Source of the DNA: Lytechinus variegatus | Taxonomy: Eukaryota > Echinodermata > Echinoidea > Temnopleuroida > Toxopneustidae | Direction: 5' to 3' | DNA length: 64,000 nucleotides | Assembly: GCF_018143015.1 (NCBI RefSeq) | Contig: NC_054740.1 | Coordinates: 48,124,740 to 48,188,739, forward strand | In this document: piece after piece, positions 55,545 through 64,000 of the stretch | Numbering within the stretch: position 1 is the first letter of the stretch | Layout: the number at the start of each line of letters is the position of its first letter | The notes under the pieces: generated by a model | What the model was told of the DNA's origin: nothing | Database searches by the model: none | The model's input: the letters and a program-made list of their open reading frames with translations, nothing else | Position numbers and translations under genes: made by a program

Positions 55545-56035
55545 TATTTCACTTAAAAAATATATCTTTCTCCTACACTAAACCATTTCACTTAAAGAAA
55601 TTTATATTTCACTTTTAAAAATATATTCCACTTTATCAAAAAAATATATTTCACTTTAAAAAATATGTTTCACTTTTCAAAAAAAATATATTTCACTTTT
55701 CAAAAAAAAAAGATATTTCACTTTTCAAAGAAATATATTTCACTCTTCTAAAAGATATATTTCACTTTTCAAAAAGAAAATATTTCACTTTTCTAAAAAA
55801 AATATATTTCACTTTTCCCCAAAAAATATATTTCACTTTCCAAAAAAATATATTTCACTTTTCAAAGAAATATATTTCACTCTTCAAAGAAATATATTTC
55901 ACTCTTCTAAAAGATATATTTCACTTTCCAAAAAAATGTATTTCACTTTTCAAAAAAAATATATTTCACTTTTGAAAAAAAAAATGTTTCACTTTAAAAA
56001 AAAATCATTTCACTTGATACATTTCAATTTTGAGA
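55545..56035 (+). repeat. ATATATTTCACTTTTCAAAAA array, left arm
   Basis: About 20 imperfect units of 20-25 bp, each with TTTCACTTT and a run of As. The inverted counterpart is 59935-60420, and a shorter one is at 61265-61450. Confidence 0.9.
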
Positions 56036-56245
56036 GAAAACAAATCCTTTCACTTTTGTTGGATAACACATGCGGCTGCCGTATTAGACCGTAACTATCC
56101 TCACGGAAATGTCCATTCCTCTCGCTACGAAAAACATTTCACTCGTGTTGCAAATTCATTTCACTCAATTGCAAAAAAATACGTTCCTCTTTTTTCTCGG
56201 CCTGTAGGCGGCGCGCACCATTGTTGGCGGGATGAGGAGAAGATA
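56030..56245 (+). repeat. ~210-bp unit, first copy in the left arm
   Basis: Contains CAAATCCTTTCACTTTTGTT, CATTCCTCTCGCTACGAAAA and CTCGGCCTGTAGGCGGCGCG. It recurs directly at 57250-57470 and in reverse at 58460-58690 and 59730-59945, so four copies lie symmetrically around the centre. Confidence 0.9.
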
Positions 56246-57190
56246 CATGATATATCTATCTATCTCTCTCTCTCTCTCTCTGCCTAACATATATCCATCT
56301 GTTTAAATATGTCTATCCTTCTATCTATCTATCTAATATCTATTTATTTCGTTTAATATGTCTGTATATCTGTGTATTTATCATTCAATCTTTATATCTA
56401 TCTATCTATTTATCTATCTTATGTCTATCTGTTCAGAATACATATGTCTACTTTTTATCTTTAAATCTAATAACTATTGATCTGTCTAAATAGTTATGTC
56501 TGTTTATTTGTTTGTTTATCTATTTAATATCTATCTATCAAATTTGTTTAATATGTCTATTCTATCTGTCTATCTATCAATAAATATATCGATCTATTTT
56601 CTCTCTCTCTCTCTCTATCTATCTTTCTATCTATCTATCTATCTGTCTGTCTATCTGTGTATGTACCTATGTATCTACCTGTCTCTGAATCTATGTGTAT
56701 ATCAAATGTGATATCATTATCACCGCTGGGAATCATCGTATTTTTTCAGCAATCATCAGTATCAGCCTCCTCATCGTATTTTTTTATCGTCAATGTCTAT
56801 CTGTCCGATACCTATCTATCTGTTTATATCTATCTACCTATCCATCTGTCTGTCTATCTGTCTATCTATCTATCTATTAATCAGGGGCCGCGGAACGGTT
56901 TTCAAAGCGGGGGGGGGGGGCTGACCATGCAAAAAATCACAATCATACGGCCTGTTTACGGTTTTGGAAAAAAGTAAAGGGGGCTGCCCCCCAGCTTCCG
57001 CGGCCCCTGTTAATATATATCTATCTATCTTCTATTATCTATCCACCTATCATTTATCTCTCCATCTATCTATCTATCTATCTTTCTTATATGTATCTGT
57101 TTGAATATGTATGTCTGTTTGTCTATTTATCTTTCATACTTATATCCACTCATTTGTTTAAATAATTATGTATGTTTATCTCTGTATCTA
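56246..57190 (+). repeat. TATC/GATA microsatellite region, left arm
   Basis: Imperfect TCTA repeats with TGTTTA and TCTG phrases, interrupted by unique DNA at 56700-56800 and by the 128-bp MITE. The inverted counterpart is 58745-59705. The Leu/Ser/Tyr-rich open frames are artefacts. Confidence 0.9.
56882..57009. mobile_element. 128-bp MITE with CAGGGGCCGCGGAA ends, left arm
   Basis: CAGGGGCCGCGGAA begins each end (right end reversed), and TTAAT flanks both sides (56877-56881 and 57010-57014), a 5-bp duplication. Interior has a G run and GCATGGTCAG-type sequence. The same element lies at the mirrored position in the right arm. Confidence 0.8.
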
Positions 57191-57249
57191 CGACAGACCA
57201 ATTAATTCGTCCGCACGACGAATTAAAATCTAATTTCACTTGTTACATT

Positions 57250-57470
57250 TTAAATCTGAGATCAAACAAATCCTTTCACTTTTGTTGGATAACACATACG
57301 GCTGCAGTATTAGACCGTAAGTAAATTTCGCTCTTCACGTAAATATCCCCATTCCTCTCGCTACGAAAAACATTTCACTCATGTTGCAAATTCATTTCAC
57401 TCAATTGCAAAAAATACGTTCCTCTTTTTTCTCGGCCTGTAGGCGGCGCACACCATTGTTTGTGGGACGA
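57250..57470 (+). repeat. ~210-bp unit, second copy in the left arm
   Basis: Matches 56030-56245 with one small extra stretch (GTAAATTTCGCTCTTCACGT). It is preceded by the palindrome AATTCGTCCGCACGACGAATT core at 57204-57224. Confidence 0.85.
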
Positions 57471-58917
57471 GGACAATACACCACGAGGTGGGCCAATAAA
57501 CACAAATCGTAAAGTTTGAATTTATCGCTGATTACACACAGCTGCCAGGGCAATCAGCTGTTGCATTCGGCCCTACGATCAATCTTTAACCTTAGCACGG
57601 TCTGGCTATACGTTTTGTAGGCATGAATGCTTTTTACATACACTATCTACGGAGCTGAATGGTCAAGGTAGAAGTGTTGAAATTTCCCTTTTCTCCATTC
57701 TGTCTGTCTTTTACTTCATTACGATGGTCATAATGATTGATGAAATGAAGCTTACAAAAAGCTACATTTTACTGGTCAACTCACTTGTACCTGCACTGCA
57801 AAACCAAATTCTCCGCATTTTTTCCGAGACGTGATGAGGGGGGGGGGGGGGGTCACCATCTTTAGAACAGACATAAAAAGTGAGTATTCGGGACTGAAGA
57901 TGGATGATGACGTCATCGCTCAGCTCGATCGAAAAGGTTGGTGTTAGCCATAGAGATACTTATATAACGCGCAATTAGTATACATCTCTGTGGTGTTAGC
58001 CGAGAATGTCCATGATGACATTACCCAACTTCAGTCCCGTATACTCACTTTTTATGTCTGTTCTAAGGATGGTGATCCCCCATTCATGTCTCATACAAAA
58101 TGGAGAGAATTTGGTTTTGCAGTGCAGGTACAAGCGAGTTGACCGGTGAAATGTAGCTTTTTGTAAGCTTCATTTCATCAATCATTATGACCATCGTATG
58201 TCAATGAAAAGACAGACGGAAGGGAGAAAAGGGAAATTTCAACACTTCTACCTTGACCATTCAGCTCCGTAGATAGTGTATGTATGAAGTATTCATGCCT
58301 CATGCCTACAAAACGTATAGCCAGACCGTGCTAAGGTTAAAGATTGATCGTAGGGCCGAATGCAACAGCTGATTGCCCTGGCTATTGTGCATAATCAGCG
58401 ATAAATTCAAACTTTACAATTTGTGTTTATGGGCCCACCTCGTGGTGCATTGTCCTCGTCCCACCAACAATGGTGTGCGCCGCCTACAGGCCGAGAAAAA
58501 AGAGGAACGTATTTTTTGCAATTGAGTGAAATGAATTTGCAACATGAGTGAAATGTTTTTCGTAGCGAGAGGAATGGATATTTACGTGAAGAACGAAATT
58601 TACTCACGGTCTATACGGCAGCCGTATGTGTTTTCCAACAAAAGTGAAAGGATTTGTTTTATCTCAGATTTAAAATGTAACAAGTGAAATTAGATTTTAA
58701 TTCGTCGTACGGACGAATTAGGTGGTCTGTCGTAGATGCAGAGATAAACAAACATAATTATTTAAACAAATGAGTGGATATAAGTATGAAAGATAAATAG
58801 ACAAACAGACATACATATTCAAACAGATACATATAAGAAAGATAGATAAATAGATAGATTGATGGAGAGATAAATGATAGGTGGATAGATAATAGAAGAT
58901 AGATAGATATATATTAA

Positions 58918-59045
58918 CAGGGGCCGCGGAAGCTGGGGGGCAGCCCCCTTTACTTTTTTCCAAAACCGTAAAAATGACCGTATGATTGTGATTTTTTGCA
59001 TGGTCAGCCCCCCTCCCCGCTTTGAAAACCGTTCCGCGGCCCCTG
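58918..59045. mobile_element. 128-bp MITE with CAGGGGCCGCGGAA ends, right arm
   Basis: Same length as 56882-57009 and in reverse orientation at the mirrored position, with ATTAA on each side. A few substitutions and a shorter G run separate the two copies. Confidence 0.8.
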
Positions 59046-59294
59046 ATTAATAGATAGATAGACAGATGGATAGATATAAACAGATAGATAGGTATCGGAC
59101 AGATAGACATTGACGATAAAAAGATACGATGAGGAGGCTGATACTGATAATGATTGATGAAAAAAATACGATGATTCCCAGCGGTAATAATGATATCATA
59201 TTTGATATACACATAGATTCAGAGACAGGTAGATACATAGGTACATACACAGATAGACAGACAGATAGATAAATAGATAGATAGATAGATAGAA

Positions 59295-59325
<31 letters not shown>

Positions 59326-60657
59326 AAATAGATCGATATATTTATTGATAGGTAGATAGATAGAATAACATATTAAACAAATTTGATAGATAGATATTAA
59401 ATAGTTAAACAAACAAATAAACAGACATAACTATTTAGACAGATCAATAGTTATTAGATTGAAAGATAAAAAGTAGACATACGGATAGACATATGTATTC
59501 TGAACAGATAGACATAAGATAGATAGGTAGATAAATAGATAGATAGATATAAAGATTGAATGATAAATACACAGATATACAGACATATTAAACGAAATAA
59601 ATAGATATTAGATAGATAGATAGATAGATAGAAGGATAGACATATTTAAACAGATAGATATATATTAGGCAGAGAGAGAGAGAGAGATAGATAGATAGAT
59701 AGATATATCATGTACCTTCTCCTCGTCCCGCCAACAATGGTGCGCGCCGCCTACAGGCCGAGAAAAAAGAGGAACGTATTTTTTTGCAATTGAGTGAAAT
59801 GAATTTGCAACACGATTGAAATGTTTTTCGTAGCGAGAGGAATGGATATTTCCGTGAGGATAGTTACGGTCTAATACGGCAGCCGCATGTGTTATCCAAC
59901 AAAAGTGAAAGGATTTGTTTTCTCTCAAAATTAAAATGTATCAAGTGAAATGATTTTTTTTTGGAAAAGTGAAACATTTTTTTTTCAAAAGTGAAATATA
60001 TTTCTTTGAAGAGTGAAATATATTTCTTTGGAAAGTGAAATATATTTTTTTGGAAAGTGAAATATATTTTTGGGAAAAGTTAATATATTTTTTTTAGAAA
60101 AGTGAAATATTTTCTTTTTGAAAAGTGAAATATTTTCTTTTTGAAAAGTGAAATATATCTTTTAGAAGAGTGAAATATATTTCTTTGAAAAGTGAAATAT
60201 CTTTTTTTTTGAAAAGTGAAATATATTTTTTTTGAAAAATGAAACATATTTTTTGGGGAAAAGTGAAATACTTTTTTTTTAAAGTGAAACATATTTTTTA
60301 AAGTGAAATATATTTTTTTGATAAAGTGGAATATATTTTTGAAAGTGAAATATAAATTTCTTTAAGTGAAATGGTTTAGTGGAAGAGAAAGATATATTTT
60401 TTAAGTGAAATATATATTTAATTGATTCCCTATATGCGTGCCATAACTGTGCGTTAAACGTCCCATTTCTATGCCTTATAAAAGGAGCGTTTTTTGTACA
60501 CAACAAATTGATATAAAAAGATATGGTTGAAAAAATGGGGGGATTAAAATGGCACATTTTTGCGGCTTTTCACGGCGGCGCGCACCGCGCGGTGTGTTTG
60601 AAGAGGTTGACGCTTAAGTGTATGGGTAAAATCCATGTAAATCCATATATGATGGAA

Positions 60658-61477
60658 CAAGTGAAACTAGATTTTAATTCGTCGTGCGGACGAATTAGGT
60701 GGTCTGTCGTAGATAAATAGACAAACAGACATAATTATTTAAACAATTAAATGAGTGGATATAGTATATAAGATAAATAGACAGACAGATAGACATACAT
60801 GTTGAAACAGATCATATAAAAAAGATAGATTGATTGATAAATAAACAGATATACAGACATATTAAAAGAAATAAAAAAGATAGAGAGATAGACGTCGATT
60901 TGTAGATAGAAAGACATATTTAAACAGATATTAGACAGATAGATAGATAGAAAAATAAATATTTTTAGAGATAGATAAATAGACAGACAGATAGATGGAT
61001 AATTAGAACGATAGACATATTTAAACAGATAGATGTATATAAGGCAGGGACATAGATAGATAGATAGATAAAGATAAATAGGCAGATAGATAGAAAGACA
61101 GATATACAGACATTTAAACGGCCAGATAAAGCATTAGATAGATAGATTGATAAATAAACAGATATAAAGACATATTAAAAGAAATGAATAGATATTAGAT
61201 AGATAGTAAGATAAAGAGACATACATATTCAAATAGCTAATTATATTGGACAGATAGATAAAAAAATAAATTTTTTTTTGAAAAGTGAAATATATATTTT
61301 TTTTAAAGAGAAACATATTTCTGGGAAAAGTGAAATATATTTTTTAGAAAAGAGAAATATATTTTTATGAAAAGTGAAATATAATTCTTTATTTGAGTGA
61401 AATGGTTTTAGTGGAAGAGAAACGTATTTTTTTTCAAGTGAAATATACATTTAATTTTTCTCTGTGGGCGTGCCATA
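60658..61477 (-). mobile_element. Third, internally deleted arm of the palindromic element
   Basis: Begins in ACAAGTGAAACTAGATTTTA, then AATTCGTCGTGCGGACGAATT core (60676-60696), GATA microsatellite, a short TTTCACTT-type array (reversed, 61265-61450) and ends GGGCGTGCCATA at 61477. This is the order of the right arm with the ~210-bp unit and MITE missing. Its outer end coincides with the 10-base TATGGCACGC terminus of the main element. Confidence 0.75.
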
Positions 61478-61681
61478 CTCGTGAACCGAGCTGAGAGAAG
61501 GCGAGAGTTAATTCGGGAGTAATTCTTCGAAATGTTGTTCTGCCCAACCTGCGCGAATGTCTTGGTTGTTGAAGAGGGACCAAAGTGTCTTAGGTTCGCT
61601 TGCAACACATGTCCATATGTTCACAACGTTATCCGAAAAGTAAGTGTGAGTACTTGAGAATCATCTAACAAGTATAATATT

Positions 61682-62419
61682 GGCAGTGTATACAGCCACA
61701 CGCGTGTGTCTTTACCATCCAGCCACACGCGTGTGGTTATATCCAGAACACCTATCTGTGGATACCGCCACACGCCGCCAGTAATAACAGTAAAACACGT
61801 ACCGCGGTATAGGTCTGACCGTCTATATCACGATCAAAATAACCTCATTTCTTCATTAAATTCTTACATTCTAAACCCCTTTGATTTCTTTAAATCGTTT
61901 CAATTTCATTCTCACCGTCTTCTTTCCTTGCTTTTCTTGTCTTGTTACAAAAGGCCGCCTGTTAAATAGCAAATTTCCACACTTTTTCTACTTGTGTCGA
62001 TTCTCTACTGAATCTAGGCTATGTGCGCGTACGTACGAAACCCAAACTGTGTATGTCTACTATACTGCGCTGCGCTAACGCTGTATGGGTCTGCCACCGC
62101 GAAGGAAGCCAGAATCGACACAAGTAGAAAAAGAGAATTTGCTGTTAAACAGACGACCGTTTGTAACAAGACAAGAAAAGCAAGGAGAGAAGACGGTGAG
62201 AATGAAATTGAAACGATCTAAGGATATCAAAGGGGTTTAGAATGTAAGAATTTAATGAAGAAATGAGGTTATTTTGATCGTGATATAGACGGTCAGACAT
62301 ACGTGTTTCACTGTTATTACTGGCGGCGTGTGGCGGTATCCACAGATATGTGTTCTGGATATAACCACACGCGTGTGGCTGGATGGTAAAGACACACGCG
62401 TGTGGCTGTATACACTGCC
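61682..62419. mobile_element. 738-bp palindromic element with CCACACGCGTGTGG subterminal sites
   Basis: Starts GGCAGTGTATACAGCCACAC and ends GTGTGGCTGTATACACTGCC, a perfect inverted end. The inverted arms run inward for about 310 bp with few differences. Each arm has two palindromic sites, CCACACGCGTGTGG or CCACACGCGTGTGT, 27 bases apart (61696 and 61723 on the left; about 62365 and 62392 on the right). Non-coding. No convincing target duplication. Confidence 0.8.
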
Positions 62420-62737
62420 TTAATGCCTATAATATTCTTAGTCTTACGGCAATATGTTAACGGGATATTGGGAACCACCGTTCACTTCACACAGCAGCGC
62501 TTTATTCAGTCACACGCACGGTTCCCTATTTCTACCTCCATTCACTGGGTGATTTCAAGTACGGTGTTGGCCTCAGCAGTGTTGGTGTTGGTGTTGAAAT
62601 TCTGATTGCTTCCCCTAGCTCCAAAACTTATTCAGAGTTTGTAAAACTGATCCAGATCACATTCTTGACATCTCAACAACTAGTGAGTGACTTTTCGGGA
62701 CCGTCATCATGTTATGTTTGAACTTTGGTGTTATAAT

Positions 62738-63563
62738 TGGGCCCGTTTCGGGTACACGTGTACACGCACGGTCAAGTCAGTGCACGTGTACTAAATTCCA
62801 TCACCGTGTACACGATACATGTAGCATCTGCATAAACAAGCTCACAGCCTCACATTAAATCTTAGTTCTCAGACACTGCACATGTTTTAATTACTAATAT
62901 GTCAACATATTTCAATTAATCCAGAGTGAGTTCACTTCCAAAATCGCCAATTTAATCCACATTCTTTCTGGAGACTCACGTTTTTGTACCACGAAATCGG
63001 CACGAAATGGGTCTGCTCCGGTCTCAAAAGCTCGAAAGTGTTGCTCAATCACACTCAGAGTCAATTTGAGAATCACAAATTGCGATAGCGATCATCGCTA
63101 CAACTTACCTGTTATACGCGAGAGCTCGCACACAAGCCTACAAACAAACGCTCTTCAAATTGGCAACATAATAATGAAAATTAATCGATAACTTCAGTTA
63201 CACTTATTCTGCAGCGATCTGTGCATGCATGTACGGTACAGTATACAAAATGCGCATCCACCGAGCGTCGGCGATAGCTAGGGCCCTGCACTGATTTTCT
63301 TTTGCATTCTTTATTGATTTAATGCGCTGCTAAGCCGAGTAAACTTTTAATTTGCACCAATTTTTGTGGATTGATACTTCAAACTTCTCAGGCAAGCTTT
63401 AAAACCGTGACTTAGGCTATATAGACCCCTTTTTATGACATATTGATGCGGGTCCGTGTCGACATGAAAACAGAACTCGCTCTCACAGTGTTTACAACGT
63501 GTACACGACCGAAAAACACGCTGTGTACACGTGCATCAAAAATGGACTTTCAAAACGGGCCTA
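62738..63563. mobile_element. hAT-like element with 8-bp duplication GTTATAAT
   Basis: The left end is TGGGCCCGTTTCGGGTACAC; the right end reversed is TAGGCCCGTTTTGAAAGTCC. GTTATAAT flanks both sides (62730-62737 and 63564-63571). Both subterminal regions carry GTGTACACG-type sites (near 62754, 62782 and 62806; 63498 and 63521). Short inverted ends, an 8-bp duplication and clustered subterminal sites fit the hAT superfamily. 826 bp, non-coding. Confidence 0.82.
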
Positions 63564-63571
63564 GTTATAAT

Positions 63572-64000
63572 CGTATAAATATTGACCTAACACCAACATT
63601 TTGAAATTTGAAATCACCCACTTTGTACACAAGTGCGCATACAGGCAATCCTGTATTTTAGGGGTCTAAATTATTTTAGGTTGCTAACTTCAGGCAACAG
63701 CTCCAAGACCGTTGTTAAAGGTAAATGCTAGTTTTGGTAACGATATCAAAATGAGTTCGTACAGAATCCAATGAAATGACCACCAAAGTGTCTGTTTGTA
63801 TAAATAAAACACATGTGCCAAAGGATTCTGGAAGAAATTGTGTAATTGCTGAGAAATCAGCAAATAAGTACAGGATTCGGGCAGGGCGTCGGGCCCGACG
63901 CTCTAAAAGCAAAGCCAATAATTATACATTGTCCCACGTGTGCTTATCTGTGTTGTGGATCTTCGGTGTGAACATTTTTCAGCGTAGATTTCAAGATTTC
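63572..64000. other. No gene recognised
   Basis: Flanking sequence. CCTAACACCAACATTTTGAA at 63588-63607 echoes, in reverse, GTTGGTGTTGGTGTTGAAAT at 62581-62600, so the hAT-like element may sit within an older inverted repeat. Confidence 0.4.

Larger units (their letters stand above)
55512..60445. mobile_element. Palindromic 4.9-kb element with ~2.4-kb inverted arms and 6-bp target duplication
   Basis: Starts TATGGCACGCATATAAGGAA and ends TTCCCTATATGCGTGCCATA (same sequence reversed, one mismatch). ACTGTG flanks both sides (55506-55511 and 60446-60451). The arms mirror each other inward to about 57900 and 58025. Order from each end: array of ATATATTTCACTTTTC; a ~210-bp unit; TATC microsatellite with a 128-bp MITE; a TTCGTCCGCACGACGAA palindrome; a second ~210-bp unit; then unique DNA to the loop. 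The arms differ at scattered bases, so this is not a simple assembly mirror. No coding region seen; superfamily unresolved. Confidence 0.8.

Noticed and set aside
55512-60445. Palindrome as a pure assembly artefact
   Set aside because: Arms differ at scattered bases and in microsatellite and G-run lengths, and the outer ends are flanked by matching ACTGTG, which an artificial mirror would not produce.

Overview
This window looks like a gene-free, repeat-dominated stretch of a marine invertebrate nuclear genome, most likely an echinoderm such as a sea urchin. That is inferred from AT-rich sequence without bacterial gene structure, abundant microsatellites and homopolymer G/C runs, degraded LINE open reading frames, and a dense mosaic of palindromic and tandem-repeat-bearing transposons of kinds I associate with sea urchin and mollusc assemblies. 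I could not identify a single host exon with confidence. The open frames that encode something recognisable belong to two LINEs and one LTR-element fragment.

Layout. 1-4600: polypyrimidine DNA, a three-copy CA-rich tandem repeat and short poly-G elements. 4600-6750: a fossil LTR-element fragment (gag, a tRNA-Pro-type primer site, two LTR-like pieces). 6749-12490: a TTAA-flanked piggyBac-like MITE, a GC-palindrome foldback element, and a pearl/Helentron-like element carrying six nuclear-receptor-like DR1 sequences. 12494-15105: a CR1/L2-like LINE on the minus strand. 15102-23660: TTAA-flanked palindromic elements carrying 15-bp arrays, and two inverted copies of a family whose interior is a ~113-bp/~340-bp higher-order repeat. 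23780-29094: palindromic repeats, another TTAA MITE with a paralogous empty site, and a spaced 15-mer. 29700-38870: microsatellites, a perfectly identical 462-bp element pair, poly-G-capped elements and a tRNA-like sequence. 38930-44833: an I-clade LINE with zinc knuckles, endonuclease, RT remnant and RNase H, interrupted by a DNA element. 45500-49135: more copies and a TTAA element with a 47-bp inverted repeat. 50544-55459: a tandem duplication whose second copy took up three insertions. 55512-60445: a ~4.9-kb palindromic element with a 6-bp target duplication. 61682-63571: two further inverted-repeat elements.

How it fits together. The useful signal is insertion history rather than gene function. 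Four elements of two related families end in CCCGGGG...CCCCGGG and carry perfect, different 8-bp target duplications, which points to a hAT-like (8-bp) mobiliser. One of them sits in the I-clade LINE, and taking it out with one target copy gives an uninterrupted LINE reading frame. The 50.5/51.5-kb duplication supplies a natural empty site for one of these elements and for a 31-bp-array foldback element that also inserted inside it. No multi-gene system, CRISPR array or operon is present; the best candidates for undescribed biology are the foldback families at 51770-55257 and 55512-60445.
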